DNA from: Microcosmobacter sp040493455
GTDB taxonomy: Bacteria > Bacteroidota > Bacteroidia > Flavobacteriales > Flavobacteriaceae
Reading direction: 5' to 3'
Length of the DNA stretch: 64,000 nt
NCBI RefSeq assembly: GCF_040493455.1
Contig: NZ_JANFDA010000001.1
Span: 310,001 to 374,000, forward strand
Positions 35,602 to 44,424 of the stretch are shown here, in pieces. The notes beneath the pieces were generated by a model. The model was not told where the DNA came from. It saw only the letters and a list, made by a program, of their open reading frames with translations, and did not search any database. Numbering within the stretch: the first letter of the stretch is position 1; each line of letters begins with the position of its first letter. The translations under genes were made by a program, and so were the position numbers.

Positions 35602-36474
35602 CTATTTATTGTTTTCTATGAGAGAATAATTACTAATGCATTCCTTAAGGCTTTCTCTCCAGTGGGGAATGTCAATTTGCAAATATCTTTTAATTTTTGT
35701 TTTATCCAAAACGCTATATTTTGGTCGAATTGCGGCTGTGTTGAATTCTTCGGTTGAGACAGGTGCTATTTGAATGTCAGTGCCTGTTAAAGAAAAAATT
35801 TCTTTGGCAAAACCATACCAACTTACAGAACCTAAGTTACTATAGTGGTAAGTGCCCCACCCTTGCTTATCCTCAATCATGAACTTACAAATAACTTGAG
35901 CAAGATTATTGGCATATGTGGGTGTACCTATCTGATCATTTACAACATTAATTGTTTTGTTTTGTCTTGATAACTTTATCATGGTTTTCATAAAGTTGGA
36001 ACCAAACTCAGAATATAACCATGATGTTCTTATGATATAATGTTGAGACAATATCTTTCTTATTACTTCTTCCCCTTTTAACTTTGTCTCTCCGTATTTG
36101 TTTATAGGGTTGACATTATCGTTTTCTAAATATGGTGTTGAGGTGCTTCCATCAAACACAAAATCTGTGGAAATATGAATAAGTCTCGAATTAGCCTTTT
36201 TGCATGTAAGAGCAAGATTCTCTACCGCCTTCTCATTAATTTTTAATGCTTGCTCAATTTGGGTTTCTGCTTTGTCTACAGCTGTGTAAGCAGCACAGTT
36301 TACACACCAGTCTATTGCATTTTCATCGAAAAAGCTTGAAACTTCGTCATAATTTGTAATATCTAAATCTGTTGAAGATCTATAGATGAAATTTAGCACA
36401 CCATATTGATCGGATATAGCTTTTATACTCTGCCCTAGTTGACCTCCAGCTCCTGTTACCAGAACAGTTTTCAT
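35602..36474 (-). CDS. rfbD: dTDP-4-dehydrorhamnose reductase
   Basis: The 290-residue SDR enzyme makes dTDP-L-rhamnose in the last step of the pathway. It has TGAGGQLGQSI at the N-terminus, HISTDFVFDGS at the active site and YGETKLKGEE as the YxxxK region. IIRTSWLYSEFGSNFMKTM is also typical. It overlaps rfbC by 4 bases and abuts gmd. Normal length. Confidence 0.94.
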   Translation of the reverse strand: MKTVLVTGAGGQLGQSIKAISDQYGVLNFIYRSSTDLDITNYDEVSSFFDENAIDWCVNCAAYTAVDKAETQIEQALKINEKAVENLALTCKKANSRLIHISTDFVFDGSTSTPYLENDNVNPINKYGETKLKGEEVIRKILSQHYIIRTSWLYSEFGSNFMKTMIKLSRQNKTINVVNDQIGTPTYANNLAQVICKFMIEDKQGWGTYHYSNLGSVSWYGFAKEIFSLTGTDIQIAPVSTEEFNTAAIRPKYSVLDKTKIKRYLQIDIPHWRESLKECISNYSLIENNK

Positions 36475-37016
36475 AACACTGCTTGTTGTAAAGTGGGTAA
36501 TAATTTATCTTTTTCAGATAATATTAGATCGTGATGATTAAACTCCCAGTCAATGCTTAGCTCTTTATCATTATAAATTATTCCTCTTTCTGAACCTTTA
36601 TTGTAAAAGTTATCGCACTTATAAGAAAAAATAGTGTCATCTTCTAGTACCAAAAAACCATGAGCAAAACCTCTAGGAACAAATAGCTGTTTGTTTTCTA
36701 TATCATCTAAAATTATAGAAAAATACTTACCAAAGGTCTTTGACTGTGGTCTAATATCCACCGCAACATCTAATACTCTTCCTTTGGTAACCTTGACAAG
36801 TTTGGCTTGGGCAAATTCTCCTATTTGATAATGTAATCCTCTTAAAACTCCCTTTGAGGATTTTGATTGATTGTCTTGGACAAAATTAACTTTAAACCCG
36901 AGATTGTCTTCAAATTTTTTTTGATTAAAGCTTTCAAAAAAATATCCTCTTTTGTCTTTAATTACATCTGGCTGAATAACACAACATCCTTCTAAATATG
37001 TTTCTTTTACTATCAA
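36471..37016 (-). CDS. rfbC: dTDP-4-dehydrorhamnose 3,5-epimerase
   Basis: The 181-residue cupin enzyme epimerises dTDP-4-keto-6-deoxyglucose. It has DKRGYFFESFNQ, FVQDNQSKSSKGVLRGLHYQ with the catalytic His, and FVPRGFAHGFLVLEDD. Length and motifs are standard. It is seven bases after rfbA and overlaps rfbD by 4 bases. Confidence 0.95.
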   Translation of the reverse strand: MIVKETYLEGCCVIQPDVIKDKRGYFFESFNQKKFEDNLGFKVNFVQDNQSKSSKGVLRGLHYQIGEFAQAKLVKVTKGRVLDVAVDIRPQSKTFGKYFSIILDDIENKQLFVPRGFAHGFLVLEDDTIFSYKCDNFYNKGSERGIIYNDKELSIDWEFNHHDLILSEKDKLLPTLQQAVL

Positions 37017-37023
37017 ACCTAGG

Positions 37024-37881
37024 TTAGTTTAAATCCATTAAATGCTTTCCGTACCCGCTTTTTAAAAAAGGTTTAGCCAAGTTGTGTAGTTGCTCTTTTG
37101 ATATATATCCCATTTTATAAGCAGCCTCTTCTATTGCTCCTATTTTTAATCCTTGACGCTCTTCAATTACTTGAACAAACTGAGAGGCTTTCATTAGCGA
37201 ATCAAATGTGCCTGTATCTAACCATGCGGTACCTCTATCTAAGATACTCACTTTTAATCGCCCTTTTCTTAAATATTCTTTGTTCACATCGGTGATTTCT
37301 AGTTCTCCTCTAGAGCTAGGTTCTATATTCTTTGCTATACTTACCACTTCATTATCATAAAAATATATTCCTGGGACAGCAAAGTTAGATTTCGGGTTTT
37401 GAGGCTTCTCTTCAATTGATGTTACTTTACCTTCACTATTAAACTCTACAACCCCATAGCGTTCAGGATCATGAACATGATATGCATAAACTACCCCTCC
37501 TTCTGGGTTGTTATTTTCTTGAAGAATTTTTGCTAATCCTGAACCATAAAAGATATTATCACCTAGTATTAATGCAACTTTATCATCGCCTATGAAATCC
37601 TCTCCTATGATAAAAGCTTCGGCTAATCCATTGGGATTCTCTTGAGTGGCGTAGCTGAATTTACATCCTAAATCTTCTCCGTCTCCTAATAATTTTTTGA
37701 AAAGCGGAAGGTCTTGTGGTGTGGAAATTATTAAAACCTCTCTTATACCTGCGTATAGTAGTGTAGATAGGGGGTAATAAATCATTGGTTTGTCAAAAAC
37801 AGGCATAAGCTGCTTACTTACAGCTAATGTAAGTGGATGCAGGCGTGTTCCTGAACCACCAGCTAAAATTATTCCCTTCAT
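37024..37881 (-). CDS. rfbA: Glucose-1-phosphate thymidylyltransferase
   Basis: The 285-residue enzyme makes dTDP-glucose. The nucleotide-binding start is MKGIILAGGSGTRLHPLT, followed by SKQLMPVFDKPMIYYPLS. The metal-site ILGDNIFYG and the C-terminal GTAWLDTGTFDSL are both intact. It is the second gene of the rhamnose block, six bases after rfbB. Confidence 0.96.
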   Translation of the reverse strand: MKGIILAGGSGTRLHPLTLAVSKQLMPVFDKPMIYYPLSTLLYAGIREVLIISTPQDLPLFKKLLGDGEDLGCKFSYATQENPNGLAEAFIIGEDFIGDDKVALILGDNIFYGSGLAKILQENNNPEGGVVYAYHVHDPERYGVVEFNSEGKVTSIEEKPQNPKSNFAVPGIYFYDNEVVSIAKNIEPSSRGELEITDVNKEYLRKGRLKVSILDRGTAWLDTGTFDSLMKASQFVQVIEERQGLKIGAIEEAAYKMGYISKEQLHNLAKPFLKSGYGKHLMDLN

Positions 37882-37887
37882 GTATAT

Positions 37888-38940
37888 CTAATGATATTGT
37901 TTTTTATAATATTCTCGGTATTCGCCAGACGTAACATTATCTAACCATTCTTTATTGCTCAAATACCAATCAACTGTTTTCTCAAGACCTTGCTCAAAGT
38001 TCACTGATGGTGTCCAGCCTAGCTCTTCTTTTATTTTGGAGGCGTCGATTGCATATCGATAATCATGGCCTGGCCTATCTTTAACAAAAGTAATTAGCTT
38101 TTGCGAACTGCCGCTGGTCCTGTTCAGTTTTTTATCCATTATATCACACAGCAGCTCTACTAATTTAATGTTTTTCCATTCATTAAACCCTCCTATATTG
38201 TATGTTTCTCCTCTTTTGGCGTTATGAAAAACTAAATCTATGGCTCTCGCATGATCAATAACATAGAGCCAATCCCGAGTATAGTTTCCATCTCCGTAAA
38301 CAGGTAAAGGTTTTTCGTTGATAATGTTATTGATAAATAATGGAATCAGCTTTTCAGGAAATTGATTTGGCCCATAATTATTTGAGCAATTAGAAATCAC
38401 ATATGGTATCCCATAAGTTTCACCGAAAGCTCTAACAAAATGGTCTGAACTTGCTTTTGATGCTGAATATGGGGAATTTGGGTCATAGGAAGTCTCTTCC
38501 GTAAATAGTCCGACATCACCTAAAGATCCGTATACCTCATCTGTAGAAATATGATAAAAAAGTTTGTTGTTAAAACCTTCTTTCCAAAGGAATTTGAAAG
38601 CATTGAGAAGGTTCAAGGTGCCTAATATGTTTGTTTTAACAAAAGCTAACGGGTCTTCTATAGAACGGTCTACATGAGACTCCGCTGCTAAGTGAATTAC
38701 ACTTTCAAACTTATATTGTTCAAACAATTTGTTTATAAAAACGTCATCGGTAATATCGCCCTTAATAAAGGTATAATTTGCTTCGCCTTGTATGTCTGAC
38801 AGGTTTTCGAGATTACCTGCATAAGTAAGATTATCTAAATTGAAGATTTGATATTCTGGATAGCTTTTAACTAACAACCTTATTAAATGAGAGCCAATAA
38901 AACCAGCTCCTCCTGTAACCAATATTGGTTTACGCTTCAT
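37888..38940 (-). CDS. rfbB: dTDP-glucose 4,6-dehydratase
   Basis: The 350-residue SDR enzyme converts dTDP-glucose to the 4-keto-6-deoxy sugar. It has TGGAGFIGSHLIRLL, HISTDEVYGSLG and YSASKASSDHFVRA with YxxxK, plus NNYGPNQFPEKLIP. Its first 11 bases overlap the end of the Wzz-like gene. Together with rfbA, rfbC and rfbD it forms a complete dTDP-L-rhamnose set. Confidence 0.96.
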   Translation of the reverse strand: MKRKPILVTGGAGFIGSHLIRLLVKSYPEYQIFNLDNLTYAGNLENLSDIQGEANYTFIKGDITDDVFINKLFEQYKFESVIHLAAESHVDRSIEDPLAFVKTNILGTLNLLNAFKFLWKEGFNNKLFYHISTDEVYGSLGDVGLFTEETSYDPNSPYSASKASSDHFVRAFGETYGIPYVISNCSNNYGPNQFPEKLIPLFINNIINEKPLPVYGDGNYTRDWLYVIDHARAIDLVFHNAKRGETYNIGGFNEWKNIKLVELLCDIMDKKLNRTSGSSQKLITFVKDRPGHDYRYAIDASKIKEELGWTPSVNFEQGLEKTVDWYLSNKEWLDNVTSGEYREYYKKQYH

Positions 38941-39988
38941 AATTCTTTACGTAGTGTGTTAATCTACCTAATAGGAAAATAAGACTTAGCAAGGCTAATG
39001 CAGCTACGGGAATAAGAAAAATGTAGCTTTTCAAAATATCACTACTCTTATTTCCTACTTGCTGAAAACTAGATATGACATCAAAAAACACATCGTCTTG
39101 AATTTTTCGTTCGTCTAGTTTTCTAAGCTCATTTCTTAATCGAATTTCTTCATTCAGCAATTCGTATTCTTTAGTTTCTGAGCTCTCAGGCACAAGTGAA
39201 AGGTTTTCTCCAAATGTATACTTTGAATCACCAGATTTCGATTCCTCCTCGAGAACATTAATATAAAATTCTTGTAGTCTTTCAACTTCTTCAATAGACT
39301 CTAAAATATTCTCCTTTTGGATTGCGATTAAAGAGTCTCTTTTTCGCATCTTGGTTTCTGAATATTCATTGGCAAAAGCAGAATTGAGCCCCCCTTCTAA
39401 GTCTCTGAATATATCGCTCTTGGTTGATTCAACTAAAATTTCAAAAATATCTCCTGAGTATAAGTTTCTGTTTTCTATAAAATCATCAAAAGAAATTTCC
39501 GCCCCTCTAGTGCTATCAATAGATTTTATAAACTGATCGTACTTAACAATTTGATCATTTTCTGTTTCAGGACCTATTTCAATTTCAAAGGTTTTTATTT
39601 TTTCGACATCTTCTTCAGAAATAGAGAATATTTTGGATAAAGCCCCGTAGTTTTCCCCATCAATTAAAGCATTAAAATATTCTATGTTATCAATCAACTG
39701 ATATTTAGTGTCGAAATATGGTCTAACTACCATTTTAGAACTATAAACATCTGGTTTTATTTTGTCTAAAGCATACCCACCAATTGCAGCAATGGCTAAT
39801 ACAATAACAATTAATTTGGTATTTATTATTATAGTCTTAAGCACATAAATAAGCGCAGAAAAAAGAGATTTAAAAATTCCTCCTATAAACCTAAATAATC
39901 TCTCGAATAGGTTTCCTATTGCACTAAATAATTGCCCTAAATCTACTTCTTCATTATTGTTTTGGTTAGGGGATAAATTTTCACTCAT
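38930..39988 (-). CDS. Wzz-like chain-length/polysaccharide co-polymerase protein
   Basis: The 352-residue protein has two membrane helices near residues 48-70 and 320-340 that bracket a long, acidic, partly coiled-coil periplasmic domain (SLIAIQKENILESIEEVERLQEF, ELLNEEIRLRNELRKLDERK). This is the polysaccharide co-polymerase layout without an attached tyrosine kinase. The N-terminus is cytoplasmic and acidic (SENLSPNQNNNEEVDLGQL). It likely controls chain length with the Wzy-like proteins. It sits eight bases downstream of the DUF6909-like gene. Confidence 0.75.
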   Translation of the reverse strand: MSENLSPNQNNNEEVDLGQLFSAIGNLFERLFRFIGGIFKSLFSALIYVLKTIIINTKLIVIVLAIAAIGGYALDKIKPDVYSSKMVVRPYFDTKYQLIDNIEYFNALIDGENYGALSKIFSISEEDVEKIKTFEIEIGPETENDQIVKYDQFIKSIDSTRGAEISFDDFIENRNLYSGDIFEILVESTKSDIFRDLEGGLNSAFANEYSETKMRKRDSLIAIQKENILESIEEVERLQEFYINVLEEESKSGDSKYTFGENLSLVPESSETKEYELLNEEIRLRNELRKLDERKIQDDVFFDVISSFQQVGNKSSDILKSYIFLIPVAALALLSLIFLLGRLTHYVKNYEA

Positions 39989-39996
39989 AGCTATGG

Positions 39997-41685
39997 TTAG
40001 TTATTAAATATTTGTTCTAGAATTGTTCTTGTTATTAAATATGTAGGTCTTACACCAGAGGTTCCTAAACCTCCCGATGCTAATGTGCTTCCTGTCTCTA
40101 AAGGATTATCACTAGCATAATAGGCATACCTTACTTTTACGTCTTCATTAATACTCCCTCTCACTTTAGAAGCTGCTTGGATTGCTTTTTGATAATGCGC
40201 CCCTTCCATTTCTAATCCTATCACATTCCATGTAGAATCATAGAAAAACTTCAAGATATCTTTATTCTGCAATGAGGTACCCAATACGGTTATCATTGAT
40301 CCTTCGTATACATCCACACCTTTGCCTTCTAAATCTTCCTTATTCAACTCATTTTTGAAAGGATAGTTGTCTGCTGTACCTTCAAAAATATGTGCTGAAG
40401 GAATCATAATGTCTCCTTTACCTCCTTCTAAAATACCTGCTTTACCCATTATGGAAATTGAACCTACATTTAAGTAGACTTTCTTCCCTTTTACAGTAAC
40501 CGGTTTTAAAAGCTCATCAATAGTTTCGTAAGCTTGCTCTCCAAAAGCGTAATCCATAACAATGATTACTGGTTTCTCTTCTTCAATAAACTTGGTATCG
40601 GCTTTGATATCGGTTCTTGAAAAATCGACTTTGGAAGTATCAAAAATTTGAACATTTATGTTGGTTCCTGAAGTGTCTTTTATGTAAAGCATTCCTCTTT
40701 GCAACGCTTCTTTGTTCACTTTATTGCGTAGCGTATCATTTTCTGGTTTGCTAATGGCTTCATAAACTTCAAAAATGTCTTTGCTCTTGGTTTGAGGTGA
40801 GGATATTGATGGTGCAAAAAGCGTATTCATTACACTGTGCATATTAGCACTAATAATATGAATAGGGCGGTTCAACAGTTCATTGTCGCTCAATTGTTTT
40901 TTGATATGGTCAGCCCAAATCTCGCCATGAATATGATGCCCTAGTCGCTCTCTAAGTACTGGACTAAATGTAATGGTCCTTTTGTCTTTATTTGTGACTT
41001 CAGCTATCGCTAATTTTCCAAGCCAATAAATAATATGCAGTAATCGTTCTGGCTTTTCCTTGGTTGCAAAATTTGGATATGCTTCCTTTAACTCATTAAA
41101 CGTTCTGCCAAGAATATTTGCCGTGTGAGTTATAGCCACCTCTCTCTGTTGTTGAGTTAGCTTTTTGGTGTTAACAGCTTCCTCCAATTTTACCCAATCT
41201 CTAGTTGTTTCACCATTTTCATTAATAACAACCTTGTTGGCTATTTTATGGGATTCAACAAATAAAAAGGTGAGGTGAGTAAGGATATCATAGATTTCTG
41301 AACGTCCGCGTGTAATCTCAATATTCATCTGTTCGTCATCTATACGATAACAATTACGGCGACGCTTTGGCGGAATAATGGGTTTGAAGTGAGAATCTGA
41401 ATAGCCTTCATCGCTAGTAAGGTTAATGAAACTACATTCTTCGATGCCGTCTGGTAATCTGTCTATAACATAAAGTAGTCCTTCTAGCTCTGCTTTTTCC
41501 TCAGCAATAGATCCGTAAATTTCTGGACGTAGTAATAAGAGTGCTTCTCTAAGAGTTTCTCCTGAAACACCCATGGGTTTATAAAACCCTCTGTTGAACA
41601 GGTGTCTCATCGTAACGTACATTCTCTCAATAGCATTTGAGCTCTCTTGTGCTCTCGTTCTTCCTCGATGTTTAGAATAACTCAT
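39997..41685 (-). CDS. DUF6909-like protein of unknown function
   Basis: The 562-residue protein has no signal peptide. The N-terminal part (EEKAELEGLLYVIDRLPDG, GRSEIYDILTHLTFLFVESHKI) is helical. The C-terminal part is alpha/beta with KPVIIVMDYAFGEQAYETID, SISIMGKAGILEGGKGDIMI and WNVIGLEMEGAHYQKAI. The GLEMEGA stretch recalls the ME-G motif of nucleoside phosphorylase/nucleosidase enzymes; this likeness is only suggestive. I believe it is the Flavobacteriia family DUF6909. It has its own promoter and leads directly into the Wzz-like gene. Confidence 0.65.
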   Translation of the reverse strand: MSYSKHRGRTRAQESSNAIERMYVTMRHLFNRGFYKPMGVSGETLREALLLLRPEIYGSIAEEKAELEGLLYVIDRLPDGIEECSFINLTSDEGYSDSHFKPIIPPKRRRNCYRIDDEQMNIEITRGRSEIYDILTHLTFLFVESHKIANKVVINENGETTRDWVKLEEAVNTKKLTQQQREVAITHTANILGRTFNELKEAYPNFATKEKPERLLHIIYWLGKLAIAEVTNKDKRTITFSPVLRERLGHHIHGEIWADHIKKQLSDNELLNRPIHIISANMHSVMNTLFAPSISSPQTKSKDIFEVYEAISKPENDTLRNKVNKEALQRGMLYIKDTSGTNINVQIFDTSKVDFSRTDIKADTKFIEEEKPVIIVMDYAFGEQAYETIDELLKPVTVKGKKVYLNVGSISIMGKAGILEGGKGDIMIPSAHIFEGTADNYPFKNELNKEDLEGKGVDVYEGSMITVLGTSLQNKDILKFFYDSTWNVIGLEMEGAHYQKAIQAASKVRGSINEDVKVRYAYYASDNPLETGSTLASGGLGTSGVRPTYLITRTILEQIFNN

Positions 41686-41702
41686 TTTCAGTCTTTAGCC
41701 AG

Positions 41703-41710
41703 CAAATATA
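41703..41710 (-). promoter_or_regulatory. Promoter -7 element for the DUF6909/Wzz/rfb/gmd/cys unit
   Basis: TATATTTG on the minus strand is an exact TAnnTTTG match in the 28-base gap after the GH3-family gene, 18 bases before the ATG at 41685. It would start the first polysaccharide transcription unit, running to about 25997 with no gap over 33 bases. Confidence 0.6.
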
Positions 41711-41713
41711 CTA

Positions 41714-43216
41714 TTATTTGATTAAATTTTTTTGATACAGAATGTCCGCAATCTTCCTGTCATTGGATAATCGTGGAATCTTATTTTGACCGCCAAGCTT
41801 ACCTATTGATTTCATATAATCTTGAAATCCTTTTTCTTTGATTGACGTAATCTTTAACTGCTGCAAAACTTTGCCTTCAATAAGGTCATAGTAATAGCTG
41901 TTTTGTTTTTGTAACGATTCATCGATTTTCGTCGCTAGTGTTGAAATGTCTTCTGGCTCTTCAGAAAACTCTATTAACCATTCATGATAAGGCAATCCTT
42001 CTCCGGGATTGATTTGAGGTGCTACTGTAAACTCGTTTATACTAATCTTCGATCCTTCTGTCGCTTCTTTTAAAGCTTGTTCTACTTCTTTTCCAATAAC
42101 GTGTTCTCCAAATGCAGAAATAAAGTGTTTTATACGTCCAGAGACGATCACTCTATAGGGGTCTGTACACGTAAACTCAACTGTATCTCCAATATTATAA
42201 GCCCAAAGCCCAGCATTAGTAGAAATAATCATGACATAATTAACTCCTACCTCAACATCTTTTATAGTTATTCGTTTTGGATTCTCCTCAAAGAACTCTT
42301 CTGCTTTGATGAACTCATAGAATATTCCTGAATTCAATTGCAGCAGCATTCCTTTTTCGTTTTGCTTATCCTGAAACGCAAAAAAGCCTTCGCTAGCTGG
42401 ATATAATTCTATACTATCTACCTTTCTTCCAATAAGGTTTTCAAACTTTGCCCTGTAGGGTTCGTAGTTTACACCTCCAAAAATAAATAGCTTAAAGTTT
42501 TTAAAGATATCGCCTACATTTTTCCCAGTTTTTTGCTGTAAGCGTTCAAAATACATTTGAACCCAAGAGGGAATTCCAGAAATTATAGTCATGTTTTCTG
42601 GTAGGGTCTCTTCAACAATAGCATCTACTTTGGTCTCCCAATCTTCAATACAATTCGTTTCCCATGAAGGCATTCTATTTTTTTGCAAATACTTTGGGAC
42701 ATAATGCGCAACAATCCCTGATAGTCTGCCAAGTTTCACGCCATTCTGCGATTCTAGAATTGGGCTTCCTTGTAAAAAAATCATCTTACCATCTACAAAC
42801 TTTACATTTCCTGTTTCATAGATATACATCAGGATAGCATTTCTAGCTGCTTCAATATGACTAGGCATGCTTTCTTTAGTAATAGGAATATATTTTGCCC
42901 CTGAGGTTGTTCCAGAGGTTTTTGCAAAATATATCGGCTTGCCTTTCCAGAGTATATCGTCTTCTCCTTTTACAACTTTATCTACATATGGTCTTAATGC
43001 TTCATAATCTCTTACGGGAACTCTTTTCACAAAATCATCATGATTGTTAATGCTAACAAAATCGTGATCTTTTCCAAACTGTGTAACGGCTGCACTACTA
43101 ATAAGTTCTTGAAAAACTTTCTCCTGGGTTTTTACAGGATGTTTTGCCCATTTTTGAATTTTCTTATAAACGCGTTTAGCGAAAGGTTTGGCTAGTGCAG
43201 ATTTTATTGAAAACAT
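41714..43216 (-). CDS. GH3 auxin-responsive promoter family protein
   Basis: The 500-residue protein is an adenylate-forming enzyme of the GH3 family. The ATP-binding motif FAKTSGTTSGAKYIPIT is at about 97-113. LYPASEGFFAFQ and the C-terminal IVSGRIKHFISAFGEHVIGKEVEQAL are characteristic. Plant GH3 enzymes attach amino acids to hormones; the bacterial substrates are not known. It is widespread in Bacteroidota. It starts one base after the end of the M23 peptidase gene and is probably co-transcribed with it. Confidence 0.88.
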   Translation of the reverse strand: MFSIKSALAKPFAKRVYKKIQKWAKHPVKTQEKVFQELISSAAVTQFGKDHDFVSINNHDDFVKRVPVRDYEALRPYVDKVVKGEDDILWKGKPIYFAKTSGTTSGAKYIPITKESMPSHIEAARNAILMYIYETGNVKFVDGKMIFLQGSPILESQNGVKLGRLSGIVAHYVPKYLQKNRMPSWETNCIEDWETKVDAIVEETLPENMTIISGIPSWVQMYFERLQQKTGKNVGDIFKNFKLFIFGGVNYEPYRAKFENLIGRKVDSIELYPASEGFFAFQDKQNEKGMLLQLNSGIFYEFIKAEEFFEENPKRITIKDVEVGVNYVMIISTNAGLWAYNIGDTVEFTCTDPYRVIVSGRIKHFISAFGEHVIGKEVEQALKEATEGSKISINEFTVAPQINPGEGLPYHEWLIEFSEEPEDISTLATKIDESLQKQNSYYYDLIEGKVLQQLKITSIKEKGFQDYMKSIGKLGGQNKIPRLSNDRKIADILYQKNLIK

Positions 43217-44080
43217 TTATTCAAAATCTATAAAGTTGGTTGGATTTACAGGATAACCTTTGCTCCATAATTCGAAGTGAAGGTGTGGTCCCGTGCTAAA
43301 CTGCCCAGAATTGCCAGCCATGGCTATAACTTCTCCTGCTTTTACCAAATCTCCTTGTGTTTTAGTAAGGGAAGCATTGTGTTTGTAAACCGATATTAAT
43401 TCCTGGCTATGCTCTATAATCATTACATAACCTGTTTCCATGGTCCATTCGGCAAAAATTACAGTACCGTCTGCCGTAGCTTTAACAGGTGTATCTACAG
43501 GCACAACGATATCTACGGCATAGTGTTTTTCCTCTAAATTGTAAGCCTCGGATATGGCTCCATTTACTGGTGGAAACAAAACAAAATTGGCTGTATTATT
43601 GTCTTCAAACAGATTGTATTTGTCTTCTTTATCAACCTTCTCTCTTAGAAGCGAATCTTGTCGATTTGGAAGTACCTGACTAAAATCTATGTCTTGCCTA
43701 GCAGCTTTTAAAATAGAGTCTCTATTGAAGTCTTCTGTTTTTACCTCTCCAGTAAGCACGCTTTTAATTGATGCTAAATAACGCTCATTCATTAGCATGG
43801 CTTTTTGCAACGAATCGGTTTTTGTATTTAGCTCGTTTGCTTTTCTCTTTAATGAGGTGGAGGCGTATCCAGGTATGTATTCTCGTAATGGTGTAAATGC
43901 AATGAGCAATGTCGTTAATATGATCAATAAGATTGCCGAAATTGATGTCAGCACAAACACATTTAATCGTGTTAGTTTTATAGCAAACCGTTCTTCAAAA
44001 GTATCTTCATTGAGGATCACCAAACGATACTTGTGGAGCAGCTTTTTTGCTAATTTTCGTTCTTTTTTCTTATTTGACAT
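43217..44080 (-). CDS. M23 family peptidoglycan metallopeptidase
   Basis: The 287-residue protein has a basic cytoplasmic N-terminus, one membrane helix (about residues 32-54), a linker with coiled coil, and a C-terminal LytM/M23 domain from about 180. Zinc ligands are H186 and D190 (HYAVD) and the HLH motif at 266-268 (GPHLHFELW). It is predicted to cleave peptidoglycan cross-links in the periplasm. Length fits envelope-anchored Bacteroidota homologues. A TAATTTTG promoter ends 7 bases before its ATG, so the message would be nearly leaderless. Confidence 0.92.
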   Translation of the reverse strand: MSNKKKERKLAKKLLHKYRLVILNEDTFEERFAIKLTRLNVFVLTSISAILLIILTTLLIAFTPLREYIPGYASTSLKRKANELNTKTDSLQKAMLMNERYLASIKSVLTGEVKTEDFNRDSILKAARQDIDFSQVLPNRQDSLLREKVDKEDKYNLFEDNNTANFVLFPPVNGAISEAYNLEEKHYAVDIVVPVDTPVKATADGTVIFAEWTMETGYVMIIEHSQELISVYKHNASLTKTQGDLVKAGEVIAMAGNSGQFSTGPHLHFELWSKGYPVNPTNFIDFE

Positions 44081-44087
44081 TGCCCAA

Positions 44088-44095
44088 CAAAATTA
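44088..44095 (-). promoter_or_regulatory. Promoter -7 element for the M23 gene
   Basis: TAATTTTG on the minus strand matches TAnnTTTG; its last base is 8 bases from the start codon. Transcription would begin at or next to the ATG. Confidence 0.5.
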
Positions 44096-44169
44096 ACCAA
44101 AATGTATGTACATCCTAGTGGAAGAATCCTAAAGTTTACTTGAAAACGCTTTTATTCAGCTTTAATTAT

Positions 44170-44177
44170 TAACTTTG
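44170..44177 (+). promoter_or_regulatory. Promoter -7 element for tatA
   Basis: TAACTTTG matches TAnnTTTG. A TTG codon that could extend tatA at 44175 lies inside this element, which supports the ATG at 44196 as the start. Confidence 0.5.
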
Positions 44178-44195
44178 TCGCTCAAATTAGATGTT

Positions 44196-44375
44196 ATGAT
44201 TTCATTGAGTATATTTTTGGCTATGGGACCTTGGCAAATTGTATTGATTGTTGTTGCAATCTTATTACTTTTTGGAGGTAAAAAAATTCCTGAATTAATG
44301 CGTGGATTAGGAAGTGGTATCAAAGAATTTAAAGATGCCAGCAAGGACGACAACAAGCCTGAAGAAAAAGAATAA
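44196..44375 (+). CDS. tatA: Twin-arginine translocase subunit TatA/E
   Basis: The 59-residue protein has a short N-terminus, one membrane helix (GPWQIVLIVVAILLLFGGKKIPEL) and an amphipathic helix (MRGLGSGIKEFKDASKDD), ending in a charged tail. FGGKKIPELMRGLGSGIKEFK is the TatA/E signature. It forms the pore for folded-protein export. The ATG at 44196 is chosen over an upstream TTG because the latter overlaps the promoter and adds unusual residues. A bidirectional terminator follows. Confidence 0.92.
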   Translation: MISLSIFLAMGPWQIVLIVVAILLLFGGKKIPELMRGLGSGIKEFKDASKDDNKPEEKE

Positions 44376-44400
44376 AAGTTCAAAAACTTATAACAAAAAA

Positions 44401-44419
44401 GCCAACATTAAATGTTGGC
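44401..44419. terminator. Bidirectional terminator between tatA and the DUF4837 gene
   Basis: GCCAACAT and ATGTTGGC form an 8-bp stem with a 3-base loop, preceded by A6 and followed by T8. It can terminate both tatA (plus) and the DUF4837 gene (minus), which converge here. Confidence 0.85.
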
Positions 44420-44424
44420 TTTTT

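Noticed and set aside
44175..44195. A TTG start giving a 66-residue TatA.
   Set aside because: The TTG lies inside the promoter -7 element; the ATG at 44196 gives the normal TatA N-terminus.
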